Source: Acinetobacter sp. BY419
Lineage (GTDB): Bacteria > Pseudomonadota > Gammaproteobacteria > Pseudomonadales > Moraxellaceae
NCBI RefSeq assembly: GCF_019038395.1
Contig: NZ_JAGFXZ010000010.1
Span: forward strand, 1 to 64,000
DNA length: 64,000 nt
Direction of reading: 5' to 3'
The notes below the pieces were generated by a model that was given only the letters and a program-made list of their open reading frames with translations, was not told the DNA's origin and made no database searches. Below, piece after piece: positions 17,595-27,623 of this stretch. Position numbers and translations under genes: made by a program. Within the stretch, counting starts at the first letter, position 1. Every line of letters starts with the position of its first letter.

Positions 17595-20500
17595 TCAACT
17601 TAATCCTGTGATATTTTTAAGCGCTTTACCAAATTTCGGATAGTTAGCTTTTACACCATCATCCAAATCAATCTCTATTTTCTGACCTGCTAATGGATAA
17701 AGAATATCTCGCTCATAGTCGTTCACTTCATCCAAGGCTTTATTTATCTTATCGATAGCCTTAATTGCATCTGTTCTATCCTTCTGACTAGCTAAAGTAC
17801 TCACTGCAACTTGTTCACGGCTTTCTTTACGCGCTTGCAACTTGGTACGGAATTCACGAAGATAATCATTTAATACAATGCTTACCGTATCTGTGCGGTA
17901 ACGGTGCATATAAATTAGGGCATTAAAAGTACCTTTAGGACTAGAGAACAACCAGTAGATTGGGCGCTTTTGATAGCGTTTTACATGATCATCGTAGAAG
18001 TCTTTAACAAAATACTTTTTGATACCTTTACCGATAGCCTCTTCAATAAAAGCTAAGTTCTCAGAAAAATGTTCATCGCCAAAAGTGACTTTTAAAAACT
18101 CTTTGAAGCGCTCACTGATATCATCTTCGAACCATTCACCATCAAAGTCGATCATTGGAATGACATTATCAACATCTGGCATAAAGGATGGCTTAGGAAT
18201 TTCACTTAAATAATCTGCAAGAGTCTGATTGAAACTAGAAATGATAATTCCGCCTTTATCGATAGAATAGCGGCACAACATACAGCCAACAGAATAAGAT
18301 ATAAACTCCTTTACTGTATCGCGTAATAGAAGTCCTTCGAGTTGTTTCTGTGTTTTTCCTCCGCCGTAACGATAGAACGGATTACATGTCAGTGTAATAT
18401 TTTCAATAGGAACTTCGACTTTCAGCTCCGTTTGTAGGCCATATACATTAGTAAATAAACGATTATTTTCTTCCTCCAATTGTTGCATTTTTTTAGTCAA
18501 ATCATCCCAATGACTACGGACAGCAGAATAGGTCTTTTCAAAAGTCTCTAATCTGTATTTGGGCATAAGCAGCGGATTAGTATTAAAGTCCCAAGATGTC
18601 TCAAAGGTATCCCAATCAGATTTGGCAATCGCAATAGCAGACGATATAGTTTCAGGGCGTCTTGTATTTTCAAAAGGCAGCATCACAGGAATTCTCTTTA
18701 AGTCACCCGTTTGAAATGACAATGTTGGATTCAAAAGTGATGCAAAGTGTTTTGCAACTACTGAATTTAGCATCCCTAGAAGCTGAAAAAAAACAGCGTT
18801 TTCTGTAAATATTGTTGGAGCTGCTGTATCGAAAATAGTACCAGCTTCATGATAGCGCAGCGCCAAATTTCCGCTAGCCATTCTCGTCCATGTTGCGCCT
18901 TCGCGCAAATAGTAGTCCGAATTCCAACATTCACTATTTTTCTTCTCAATTAGGCCTAATGAGAGACGTCTGCTCTTATCAGCCTTGATAGCAGCACCGT
19001 TGTCACCCCAATTAACCACGAGTTCACAGTTTCCATACCACTTACGGAACTCTCCCCCCTTATTGTGAGGAAACCATTTCGCCCCCTCAACTCCAGCTGG
19101 AAAGACTCTAGGAGGACAAAATTTGTCACCACCAACCTCAAACCAGAGCCGTAGAAATGTTTCGTTATCACCTGTTTGTAACCCTATCCTTGGATTCGCT
19201 ATTTCAGCAACTGTCGGCAATTTCTCGAATGCATCAAAAATTTTCTCAGAGGCCGAATAAGCGAATGGTGCTCCAGGAATTTTAAGAAAATCATTTTGAG
19301 TTAACACATCAAAACATGTCGGCTCATTCAAAAAATTAAAAGCTTTAGTATTAGAGTCACCTTCAATTAACCTAAAACACTTTGGTCTATGTCCGTCACT
19401 AAAACTGTTTCTAGCAATATATGCCGCCACCTGTACTACCTCTCCTCCAATTGAAGGAAAAGCATTAGGACCCAGATGCAACAACTGCTCAAATAATACT
19501 GAGGAAAATAGCTTTTCTCGCATCTTTGCATATGATTGCATAAGAAACATCCAGCTATGCATTGTTATTAATGCTGCGTATCCATTTTTAAGGGAAAGCT
19601 GGAATGTACGACACATAAAAGCTGCATAAAGGTCAGACTTGAATTCAGGAAAATTATCATTTAGATACCACTTTAATCTTGCATTCATACCATTTCCATT
19701 TAGGTATGGCGGATTGGCAACAACCACATGATATTTCTGATCAAGATAATCGACTTGATCTAGTACCTGCAAAACGCGTTTGTGTATTTCGCCAAGGAAC
19801 AGCTGCCCCGAAACATCCTTAGCTTCCAAAAGTGCCCTTACATCTTCTGCATTTTTCAATGTCGGCTGAATTAAGGAACCAAAGTTATCAGCCTCTTCGA
19901 ATTCTTTTAAAGTAGCTCGTAAGTCTTGAGTAAATAGATCTCGTCCAACAAAATCAAAATATTCATTTAATTCATCGTCGTTAAAGGAAATTCTTTCTAA
20001 TCGGCAAATATTAGGCTTAATAGGGTTGCGGAAAAAACGACGACGATTATTGCCTTCAGCATTTGGATCGCCTTTAATCGCTTTCATTGAAAGCGCAAAA
20101 GCTGCTAATTCAGCAGCTCGTTCATCAATCTCAATACCATATAGGTTTTTAGTAAGGATTAATTCTGGAATATCAATAGTGTCATATCCAGCATCAAGAT
20201 AAATAGAATATAACAAGTCATAAGCATACGTTAGCATGTGCCCTGATCCGCACGCTGGATCGCAGACTTTAATCTCTTCTGGGCTACTGATCTTTAGAAA
20301 ATCAGTTTCTTCTTCCACTGGCTTGATATAATAGTCCATTTGTTCAATAACCTTCGAACCTGGATTATTGAGCATCCATAAACGACCCAATGAATTTTCA
20401 ACTAAGTAACGCACAATCCAATCTGGAGTGAATAGTTGTGTAGCAGCTGGGATATTTTCAGGCGCAATCTTTTTGTTTTTCTTTAAGCCTTCAAAAACTT

Positions 20501-21131
20501 GATCTTTCTTCTCTGAAATATAAAATTGATAAAGCCAACCGATACATTCAACAGATTCACAAGCTTCTGGTGTCATTGCCTCACGTGTATAAGCAAGAAT
20601 CGAGTTACCTGATAACAAATCATCAGGCATCAATAGTTCCATATAGTCTTCGATACGCTCAAAAAGGTAGGGCATGATACGGTGGTAATCATTACACACT
20701 GCTACTATAAGCAAACGATAGGCTTCCGATTGGCCATCTCGACTTTTGATTGAACCATTTAACAAACCAAATATTTTTTCTCTGGTCTTATCATTTACAA
20801 CGCCATCATCAATATGGCCTGCTTTGGCTTCTGCAAGTATTTCTGGCTGGAACTGTCCATCTAATGGTGAAAGCACCATAATACGGTTATATAGATTCAC
20901 ATCCATAAAACGTAGAGCACAGAAGCGATTGAACCAAGTATAGGCCGCTTGCTCAATAAGTTGCTCCTTGCCCTTTAGCTTCAATTCACTTTCAAGCTTA
21001 GCGACTACATTTGGTAGTTCTCGGCGCTCCGAGCTTTCATCTTTAAGTACTTGAGCAAGCTTACTACTCACTTGTTCAATCAAGCTACGGCGTGCGTATT
21101 GGGCGAATTTTTTGAGTTTTGCAGTTTCCAT
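17595..21131 (-). CDS. pglX: BREX adenine-specific DNA methyltransferase PglX
   Basis: A 1178-residue type IIG-like N6-adenine methyltransferase that marks host DNA at a non-palindromic site so that BREX spares it. The SAM-binding motif DPACGSGHM starts at residue 291 and the catalytic NPPY is at 473-476 (VVANPPYLNGNGMN). The C-terminal half holds the target-recognition region (PRIGLQTGDNETFLRLW and onward), the part that sets site specificity and varies most between strains. Its ATG overlaps the stop of the inserted nuclease gene by one base (TAATG). Confidence 0.95.
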   Translation of the reverse strand: METAKLKKFAQYARRSLIEQVSSKLAQVLKDESSERRELPNVVAKLESELKLKGKEQLIEQAAYTWFNRFCALRFMDVNLYNRIMVLSPLDGQFQPEILAEAKAGHIDDGVVNDKTREKIFGLLNGSIKSRDGQSEAYRLLIVAVCNDYHRIMPYLFERIEDYMELLMPDDLLSGNSILAYTREAMTPEACESVECIGWLYQFYISEKKDQVFEGLKKNKKIAPENIPAATQLFTPDWIVRYLVENSLGRLWMLNNPGSKVIEQMDYYIKPVEEETDFLKISSPEEIKVCDPACGSGHMLTYAYDLLYSIYLDAGYDTIDIPELILTKNLYGIEIDERAAELAAFALSMKAIKGDPNAEGNNRRRFFRNPIKPNICRLERISFNDDELNEYFDFVGRDLFTQDLRATLKEFEEADNFGSLIQPTLKNAEDVRALLEAKDVSGQLFLGEIHKRVLQVLDQVDYLDQKYHVVVANPPYLNGNGMNARLKWYLNDNFPEFKSDLYAAFMCRTFQLSLKNGYAALITMHSWMFLMQSYAKMREKLFSSVLFEQLLHLGPNAFPSIGGEVVQVAAYIARNSFSDGHRPKCFRLIEGDSNTKAFNFLNEPTCFDVLTQNDFLKIPGAPFAYSASEKIFDAFEKLPTVAEIANPRIGLQTGDNETFLRLWFEVGGDKFCPPRVFPAGVEGAKWFPHNKGGEFRKWYGNCELVVNWGDNGAAIKADKSRRLSLGLIEKKNSECWNSDYYLREGATWTRMASGNLALRYHEAGTIFDTAAPTIFTENAVFFQLLGMLNSVVAKHFASLLNPTLSFQTGDLKRIPVMLPFENTRRPETISSAIAIAKSDWDTFETSWDFNTNPLLMPKYRLETFEKTYSAVRSHWDDLTKKMQQLEEENNRLFTNVYGLQTELKVEVPIENITLTCNPFYRYGGGKTQKQLEGLLLRDTVKEFISYSVGCMLCRYSIDKGGIIISSFNQTLADYLSEIPKPSFMPDVDNVIPMIDFDGEWFEDDISERFKEFLKVTFGDEHFSENLAFIEEAIGKGIKKYFVKDFYDDHVKRYQKRPIYWLFSSPKGTFNALIYMHRYRTDTVSIVLNDYLREFRTKLQARKESREQVAVSTLASQKDRTDAIKAIDKINKALDEVNDYERDILYPLAGQKIEIDLDDGVKANYPKFGKALKNITGLS

Positions 21132-21643
21132 TAAGCCACACCTTCACTAATTCGACGTACTGATTGTTCGCCAAAATGTTTTTTAAACTGTTCAATATTT
21201 AAAATCAGACAACTTTTTGCCATTACCTTGCCCCACTCTTTGTGAGATATAGGAATCGCTTTTTTCAAAGCATCATTTCTATTCATCAATAATGCTGGAT
21301 CCATACTTTTCATTGAAAATAACACTATATAATGCAATTCTTTTTCAAGTGGATTACAAAGAGATTTAAATAGAAGGCTATCCCGATACTTTATCGCTAA
21401 ATCATGAACCAAATTGCCTTTTAGAAATTTGTCTCTATTCTCTGCGAGATTTTGACCAGCTTTAGGATGATCTGGATCTTTTATTTCAATGAAAAAACAC
21501 TGATTTTCTTTTTCTGCTATGAAGTCTACCCTCTTCATTTGATGGCCAGCATGTCTCATATCACAATCAAAATTTTCACCAAGATCAGCCCAAGAAAAAT
21601 CAAACTCTAAGTCATCTTCTACAAACTTTGTCATAAATTTCAA
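21131..21643 (-). CDS. Small PD-(D/E)XK nuclease-like protein inserted in the BREX operon
   Basis: A 170-residue protein, not one of the six BREX core genes. RVDFIAEKENQCFFIEIKD gives D40, E53 and K55, the D...E-x-K arrangement of PD-(D/E)XK nucleases on adjoining beta strands. A helical C-terminal half follows with no other known motif. It overlaps the upstream ATPase gene by 4 bases and pglX by 1, so its translation is tied to both. It is much shorter than, and unlike, the TOPRIM DUF4435 partner (AriB) of PARIS. The nuclease motif is seen; catalytic activity is inferred. Confidence 0.7.
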   Translation of the reverse strand: MKFMTKFVEDDLEFDFSWADLGENFDCDMRHAGHQMKRVDFIAEKENQCFFIEIKDPDHPKAGQNLAENRDKFLKGNLVHDLAIKYRDSLLFKSLCNPLEKELHYIVLFSMKSMDPALLMNRNDALKKAIPISHKEWGKVMAKSCLILNIEQFKKHFGEQSVRRISEGVA

Positions 21644-22746
21644 CCTAAAGCTTTTGTTATTTCTTCGTCGTATAGCTCACCATACGTTTCTGCAATCGCA
21701 TTTTTAGATAACATGTTGTAATCACTTTCTGATTCACTTCTAATCACTTTATTTTCATCACGATAAAGTGCGTGATACATAATATGATCGCCTTTACTAG
21801 AATCAACTAATAAGTCAAACCACTTCAAAAGAACGTAATTGTGAGTCGCTACAATTATTTGTTGCCCATTGCGAGAAAGCATTAATAAGCACTCAACCAA
21901 CGTACGAATAAGACTTGGATTCATATTTGATTCTGGTTCGTCCCACAATATGGTACTAATGCCTGACTGAGTGAGTGTCCCATTTTCGAGTAAGCGCTGA
22001 AGCAAGCCAATTTTTCTATAGCCCTCGGCCGTCATCATGACTGAAGTTTCTGTACCCTCGGTTTTTTCAAATTTAAGCTCGGTATAGTCGTTATAAATCT
22101 GTGCCTGCTGAGCTTTAGAACCGCCTGGAAGTTTCTTCTCCCGATAGCTTCCAGCCACAAAATATTGCTCAGATCCATCTATAATATATCTCCCACCCAA
22201 TGCCTTTGATAACTTAGGAGCAATTGTAGAAGCTCGTGGGTCACTATTTAAAATCTTTTCAGTTTCTTCCGAGGGAGCTTTTAAAACCAATTCGCACAAG
22301 TCAATCACTGATTTATCAAATAATGCACTTACGCTATCTTTGCTAGCCTTTCCACTGTTGATCGCTGGGAGTAATGAAAGTATTTCTTTAGTTGGTATAA
22401 GCAAACATGGAGCACTGGCGTCAGACAATATCTCACTAAATTGGCTTTTTGATTTCGCTGAGAAAACTATTTTTGATTGACTATCACTTGCATCTTTAAC
22501 TGATAATAATGCATCCTCGGAACTTGAACGATGATGCAATGAACCGAGTGATTCTTTGAGAGGTTTAAATAAGCCAAACAAGTTCTCACTTTTCAACATG
22601 TCATTTCGTGATAGCGCATAAATACTCTTTAGTATTTGCGTTTTGCCACAACTATTTTCACCAATAATTACATTAATTTTTGGTGAAAAATTTAACTTTA
22701 ACTCTTTAAAGGCAGCGAAATTATCCAGCTGCAATTCGCTGATCAT
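21640..22746 (-). CDS. ABC/OLD-type AAA ATPase inserted in the BREX operon
   Basis: A 368-residue AAA_15/AAA_21-like ATPase. Walker A is GENSCGKT at residues 29-36. Walker B is in the LWDEPESNMNP segment (about residue 268), followed by the ATHNYVLL H-loop (about 300). The short size leaves no room for a TOPRIM domain, so it is not a complete OLD nuclease; the nuclease motif sits in the next gene instead. The ATG overlaps the brxC stop by 4 bases and its own stop overlaps the nuclease start by 4 bases. The pair looks like an ATPase sensor plus nuclease effector. Confidence 0.8.
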   Translation of the reverse strand: MISELQLDNFAAFKELKLNFSPKINVIIGENSCGKTQILKSIYALSRNDMLKSENLFGLFKPLKESLGSLHHRSSSEDALLSVKDASDSQSKIVFSAKSKSQFSEILSDASAPCLLIPTKEILSLLPAINSGKASKDSVSALFDKSVIDLCELVLKAPSEETEKILNSDPRASTIAPKLSKALGGRYIIDGSEQYFVAGSYREKKLPGGSKAQQAQIYNDYTELKFEKTEGTETSVMMTAEGYRKIGLLQRLLENGTLTQSGISTILWDEPESNMNPSLIRTLVECLLMLSRNGQQIIVATHNYVLLKWFDLLVDSSKGDHIMYHALYRDENKVIRSESESDYNMLSKNAIAETYGELYDEEITKALG

Positions 22747-25700
22747 AATTGCACCGTCTTACCTTGTTTAATTTCATCCAGCAAAGCATCTCTGTACTGT
22801 GCCAAATATTCATCAATATCAGCTTCATCAGCTAACCACGGCTTGCGGAAGTTAACCTTGATATTCTTTGCAGATATTGTTTCTGGTCTTTGCTGCCTTT
22901 TTCCGCCCAACTCTGACTTACCATCATTCTCATTTTTACCTGATGCTTGATCATCATTTGGAAGTTGAAGTTGTCCGTTTTTAGTTGGTTCAACTTGATT
23001 CTCTTGATCAGACTGATTCCACTCTATAAGTTGCTGTACAAGCGAAGTATACTGCTGATCTTCAAAGCGACGAACTTCATCACGAATCATTGCGATTAAT
23101 GATTGATTAGTGATTTTAGCTACAATCTCATCAAAAGTACCGCTTAGTACTTTCTGCTTATATTCATTTAGCTTTTGAAACTCCTCAAAACCAAGCAATC
23201 TAGTTTTTAATTCTTCAATTACTTCTAATGCTTGATTTTGCTCTGCTTTAATTTGGCTTTCAATTTTCTGTTGAAGTGACTTGGAATCTGCTTTAAGTTG
23301 CTGAACTGCTGATCCCTTATAGATTGAAGGGTCAACTAATGCCTCTTTTAGTCTTTGTAGCTCACTACCTTCAACGTATTGTAAATTAGGCTTTTGGGTA
23401 TCAAGTAACTTTCTTGCGTCATCGAAACTTTCTTTATTTGACCCCTTCATAAATTTCACAATGGGATCAATAGTTTTTTCTTTATAATCAAACCATTGAT
23501 CTTCCCGCGATGTTAGTTCAGATAGGAACCACGTATAGGGTTTTGATTTCAGTTCTTGAAGTTCAGATACAATCGGACTCAAAGCACGTAGAAATGGATA
23601 ATTTACTGCTTGTGCTAATAGTTTGTCTAATTCAATTGCCTGCTCAGCAAAACTTTCCTGAGCCTCTTTCGCTAAAGCTTTAGCCTCAGTCGCATGAGCA
23701 AGTTTTTCAAAATAATCACTATAAAATTCTTTTACTTTACGAATCTGAGACTGACTAAATTCAACCTGTGGGTCAAGAATCAGATTGCCATGCGAGGCTG
23801 TATTTCTAAGTGCTCGTGATAACCCTGCATCATCCAGCAAATTGGTGGATTCTCGAACCTCAACTTTTGCTTTTCCACATAAATATGCGAGAGTGCATAA
23901 TACTGCAGCAAAAGACCATCCATAAGGCTTAGACTCAAAATTTTGAAGCAGGCTTTTTACCGTAGTACGTACACCACCACGACTATTGCTTTGAATATGC
24001 GATAGCATCTCTTGCTGTGGCTCTGGTAATTGTGTCTCTTCGCCAAATAATCCTTGCCCAGCTTGAGTAAGGATTTCTGGTATTTGAGCTTCGCTGTATT
24101 GCATATCACGAAGCATTTTCAAATTTGGATAAGTATGCTTAATCAACTCACCAAAAGCTTTTATGATTTTGCTTTGGCCATCTTCACCACTCAGTTCTAG
24201 CTCTTGCCCAGCAACAAAATACTTTGCGCCTCCCACTAGTTTTGAACTCAACTGCTTCAGCTGGTTAAGCCTCTCTGTATTTTGTAAGCCTTTTTCGGTA
24301 AGAATACGCTTTATGCTATCTTGTTGTGCTGCTCTCGTCTCATGAGCAACATACTTCTCAGTTTGCTTATACAAGATTAGGTCTCGAACCAGCCTTTCAC
24401 TTTCTGGCAAGACAATACGTAATTCATCATTAAAAACCGTATCTGATCTATGTTTTTCAAAGGCATCACGATGATCGTGAAACGACGTAATAACATTAAT
24501 GGCTAATTCATATTCACGACCACTAAGATTATCATCAAGACGTTTGGTAAAGGGATAGTCTTGGCCATTTACATCCCAGCGAATTTTTCTTGTTTTTAAA
24601 ACACCATCGTAAATAAGTTTTTCAAGCTCAGATGCTACAGCTGTATTATCTACTTCAGTATTCTTGATTTCCTGCTCTACGTCCTGTTCCTCGTCTGTCA
24701 GGTATTCAAAGTAATCACCATTACGCTGAATATAAGTCTCTTTTTCAAGAATATTTAAAGCTTCTTCTACTTGCAGACTGAGAGACGGTATATCGCGCTC
24801 AAAACTATCATGCATTAATACACATAGATTTCGAATAGTTGGTTTAAATTCTTTAACGTATTTAACAAGGAATAGTGCTTTTAACAGTCGAATAGCAAAT
24901 TGGTTCTCTAGATTCTGCTCTGCTTTCAAAATTGACTGCTGGATTGCCGTTTTTAATGCCGTTCGAATACCTTCAAACATTAAATCAAAAGTCGCCAATT
25001 CGCCTAGATTGTGACCTTTAATCGCAATAGCAACTTGCTGGAATACACCAAGCATAGATCGCTCACCCACCGAACTATGCTTTCCTTCAAATGCACTATG
25101 GGTGGACAAGTTTTGTATAGCTGACTGGAACAAGGTGAACTGATAAGGCACAAAAGGGTAACACTGAATAAAGTGTTCACGGTCACGGTAATTTCGGTAT
25201 GTTGCCGATCCATCTGCAAAATCAAATAGAGTTTTAAAATTATTTTCTTGCTGGTGGAACAAGTCACTTAGCTGCTCAATATACTCTTCACGTTTCTCAA
25301 GCAAACGCAGCTGAATTACTTCTGCTACGTCTTGGCTAGTTAACTTCATTCTATTTTTAAAACGGGCTTGGATTTTGGTGAAATCATTACTCTGCTGCTT
25401 ACTCGTTTCACCAACCACCGACGACATATCTTCTTGTGCAGTTACAATAACCCATGCCTGGCCATTACATTTTGTAGCTAAACTTTCAGCAACTGTTTGT
25501 AAGTTGGTCATAAGCTTAACATTATCCGCAATGTACTGCCCAACTTCATCAACAAAGAAGTTCAACCTAAAACCGGACTCTTTACTATCGATGTAAGTTT
25601 TTACTTGGTCGGCAAAATCTTCGATGGATAGTCGATAATCCTGACGATACTTATCCAGTATCCCTGTGACCAACTGACCTGAAACTTCTGAATAGGCTTT

Positions 25701-26315
25701 GTCTACAGAATCTGCCATGCGCTTAGCACGAGCTCGGCCTTTATCCCAATCCATACCACTGATATTCAGAAATGCTTTTTTAAATAGATCAAAGTGGCCG
25801 TCTGCATCTAACTCACGTTCGAACTGAGCGATATAGGCTTGCTTACCATAGTAGCCACAGTGCTCATCAAATACTTTCACGAATACAGCAATTAGGGCAT
25901 CGATTTCAGTTTTACTAATGACATCAGCTTTTTGGTCGATATTAAAAAGAATACTTTCAGAAGGAATTGAGACTGCTCTCTTCAGATCGTTCGCAAATAT
26001 TCCGCCTTCATTAAGCGGTTGCTTCTCTAGAAAGATATCTAAAGGCGTAATATCTTCGATAGGATTATTTTCCAAAAGCAATGCGAGCATTTTCAACAAG
26101 TGAGATTTACCAGAACCAAAGAATCCTGATACCCAAACCCCGTTAGCACCTTGGTAATTAAGGTAAGCATCCAGAAATAAATCAAGTCGCTTAGCGACTT
26201 CGTTGGTTATGACATACTCATCAAGCTCGGTATAGAGTGATACATCATCATCAGCTTTGATAACTCCCTCGATAGGGCGGTCTACAGCTTTTACGAATAG
26301 GTTTTCTAATTGCAT
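22743..26315 (-). CDS. brxC: BREX P-loop ATPase BrxC
   Basis: A 1190-residue large ATPase of the BREX core (BrxC/PglY family). Walker A is GFFGSGKS at residues 64-71, and NFFVDEVGQYIADN (about 254-267) fits Walker B. The C-terminal third is helical, with a Gln/Asn/Lys-rich linker (about 1110-1150) before a conserved last 40 residues. AAGGGG precedes the ATG at 26315. It is followed by the inserted ATPase with a 4-base overlap rather than directly by pglX. Confidence 0.95.
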   Translation of the reverse strand: MQLENLFVKAVDRPIEGVIKADDDVSLYTELDEYVITNEVAKRLDLFLDAYLNYQGANGVWVSGFFGSGKSHLLKMLALLLENNPIEDITPLDIFLEKQPLNEGGIFANDLKRAVSIPSESILFNIDQKADVISKTEIDALIAVFVKVFDEHCGYYGKQAYIAQFERELDADGHFDLFKKAFLNISGMDWDKGRARAKRMADSVDKAYSEVSGQLVTGILDKYRQDYRLSIEDFADQVKTYIDSKESGFRLNFFVDEVGQYIADNVKLMTNLQTVAESLATKCNGQAWVIVTAQEDMSSVVGETSKQQSNDFTKIQARFKNRMKLTSQDVAEVIQLRLLEKREEYIEQLSDLFHQQENNFKTLFDFADGSATYRNYRDREHFIQCYPFVPYQFTLFQSAIQNLSTHSAFEGKHSSVGERSMLGVFQQVAIAIKGHNLGELATFDLMFEGIRTALKTAIQQSILKAEQNLENQFAIRLLKALFLVKYVKEFKPTIRNLCVLMHDSFERDIPSLSLQVEEALNILEKETYIQRNGDYFEYLTDEEQDVEQEIKNTEVDNTAVASELEKLIYDGVLKTRKIRWDVNGQDYPFTKRLDDNLSGREYELAINVITSFHDHRDAFEKHRSDTVFNDELRIVLPESERLVRDLILYKQTEKYVAHETRAAQQDSIKRILTEKGLQNTERLNQLKQLSSKLVGGAKYFVAGQELELSGEDGQSKIIKAFGELIKHTYPNLKMLRDMQYSEAQIPEILTQAGQGLFGEETQLPEPQQEMLSHIQSNSRGGVRTTVKSLLQNFESKPYGWSFAAVLCTLAYLCGKAKVEVRESTNLLDDAGLSRALRNTASHGNLILDPQVEFSQSQIRKVKEFYSDYFEKLAHATEAKALAKEAQESFAEQAIELDKLLAQAVNYPFLRALSPIVSELQELKSKPYTWFLSELTSREDQWFDYKEKTIDPIVKFMKGSNKESFDDARKLLDTQKPNLQYVEGSELQRLKEALVDPSIYKGSAVQQLKADSKSLQQKIESQIKAEQNQALEVIEELKTRLLGFEEFQKLNEYKQKVLSGTFDEIVAKITNQSLIAMIRDEVRRFEDQQYTSLVQQLIEWNQSDQENQVEPTKNGQLQLPNDDQASGKNENDGKSELGGKRQQRPETISAKNIKVNFRKPWLADEADIDEYLAQYRDALLDEIKQGKTVQL

Positions 26316-26341
26316 ATTTACCCCTTAACTCATGCTACTGC

Positions 26342-26965
26342 TTACACTGCACGGTCTAATATATTGAATGCTCTATAGTATTTGTCATCTTGTAGAAGCC
26401 CAAATAAAATCAAAGATGCCCCACTTTCCAATGAGTGTTGATACTCACCAGGAAAAAACATTAGAGTAGGTTTATCTTTCGCTGTTTTTTGCAAATTATT
26501 TAAAATGTTATGTGACCTGATATAGGGAAATACTTCCCCTATACCTGTTAGCAGCATTAAGTCATGCTCTTCTTCTTTCATCCTTTTCGCTATTTCTGGC
26601 GTTATAACAGTTTCAACATCTAGAATGCCTTGCAACTCATCTTTTAACTCTTCTCTAGACATATACTTCTCATGTTCTAGTAACCAGTCCCAGTCACCTT
26701 CGCATTTCAGCAATTCAACAACTAAGTCATACAAGTTAATTTCCAAAGTCTTTATATTTTGACCTTCTAGATCATTACGGAGTTGTTTTGTTAACTGTAT
26801 AATATCTTTCTGAATAGAGGCCTCATAAGGGCATATATGAAAGGGCACTTCATTGTTCAGGCCTTCATTATTCAAAAATGAGGTGCTAGATATCACTTTC
26901 ATAAGGTGCTCTTGGCATTCCTGAAGATTCCTAGTATCTATCGTTTTGTACTTTAATTTCTTCAT
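26342..26965 (-). CDS. brxB: BREX protein BrxB
   Basis: A small BREX core protein of the DUF1788 family. The diagnostic C-terminal part is clear: LTGIGEVFPYIRSHNILNNL, then PTLMFFPGEY and LFGLLQDDKYYRAFNI. The role within the BREX complex is not established. Start: the frame is open to a TTG at 26983, but ATG at 26965 (MKKLKYKTIDTRN, 207 residues) fits the family better; ribosome signals do not decide it. Located 26 bases before brxC. Confidence 0.9.
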   Translation of the reverse strand: MKKLKYKTIDTRNLQECQEHLMKVISSTSFLNNEGLNNEVPFHICPYEASIQKDIIQLTKQLRNDLEGQNIKTLEINLYDLVVELLKCEGDWDWLLEHEKYMSREELKDELQGILDVETVITPEIAKRMKEEEHDLMLLTGIGEVFPYIRSHNILNNLQKTAKDKPTLMFFPGEYQHSLESGASLILFGLLQDDKYYRAFNILDRAV

Positions 26966-27001
26966 TACTCGTTCTGTACTCAAATCAGCATCTCTATTCT
27001 G

Positions 27002-27616
27002 TCAACTATTTCCAGGGTAGAGCCTTAAGTCATCGGATGCTTTGCCAATCACTTGAAACAATTGTTCATCAAGTTTTTGATAAATTAATTCATTTCCACC
27101 ATTAATAAGACCACACTCTTTCAGCATTTTGAAAATTACTTGGCGTGCTTTAGATTTAGTTTGTCGCGAAGCAGAATCCAAATTATCGTGCCACTCTGCC
27201 TTCGCATTAAAAAATGCATCGTAGTCTTCATAAGTCAACAAAAAATGTGCTGCTTCATATTGAGGAATGATGACCTCAATGGTGAAGTCATGAATAAATT
27301 GATATTGGCGGCAAATAGCCAACCAGACCAATGCCTTTTTCTGTTCATCAGTTCCCATAGCAAGCAAATTCAACTGATCATCAGTTAGGTGTTTTAGCCT
27401 TCTAGAAATTTCACCGTACAGTTTTTTCAAGGTGCTCTCAGTACGTGACTGGAAACTATTTTCAGCCATCAATTTAGCTCGAACCTTCAGCCAATTTTGA
27501 AGTTCTACATATAAATCTGCGACTATGACTGATTCATAAATCAAAGCCGCTCCAGTTGTGAAACTGAGAGTATATGTTACGCTACTCACTACTTTATAAA
27601 TCTCATAAAAAACCAC
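27002..27616 (-). CDS. brxA: BREX protein BrxA
   Basis: A 204-residue protein of the BrxA (DUF1819) family, similar to RNA-binding antitermination NusB-like folds. The N-terminal YTLSFTTGAALIYESVIVADLY is the family hallmark. No ATG fits: GTG at 27616 (7 bases after the HTH gene stop) or an in-frame GTG at 27589, nearer the conserved block, are the candidate starts; AAAGG is adjacent to the first, so the start is uncertain by nine codons. It is the first of the six core BREX genes. Confidence 0.9.
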   Translation of the reverse strand: MVFYEIYKVVSSVTYTLSFTTGAALIYESVIVADLYVELQNWLKVRAKLMAENSFQSRTESTLKKLYGEISRRLKHLTDDQLNLLAMGTDEQKKALVWLAICRQYQFIHDFTIEVIIPQYEAAHFLLTYEDYDAFFNAKAEWHDNLDSASRQTKSKARQVIFKMLKECGLINGGNELIYQKLDEQLFQVIGKASDDLRLYPGNS

Positions 27617-27623
27617 CTTTCAA

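Noticed and set aside
21131..22746. Calling the inserted pair PARIS (ariA/ariB)
   Set aside because: The ATPase could fit, but the partner is only 170 residues with a PD-(D/E)XK pattern, not a DUF4435/TOPRIM protein.
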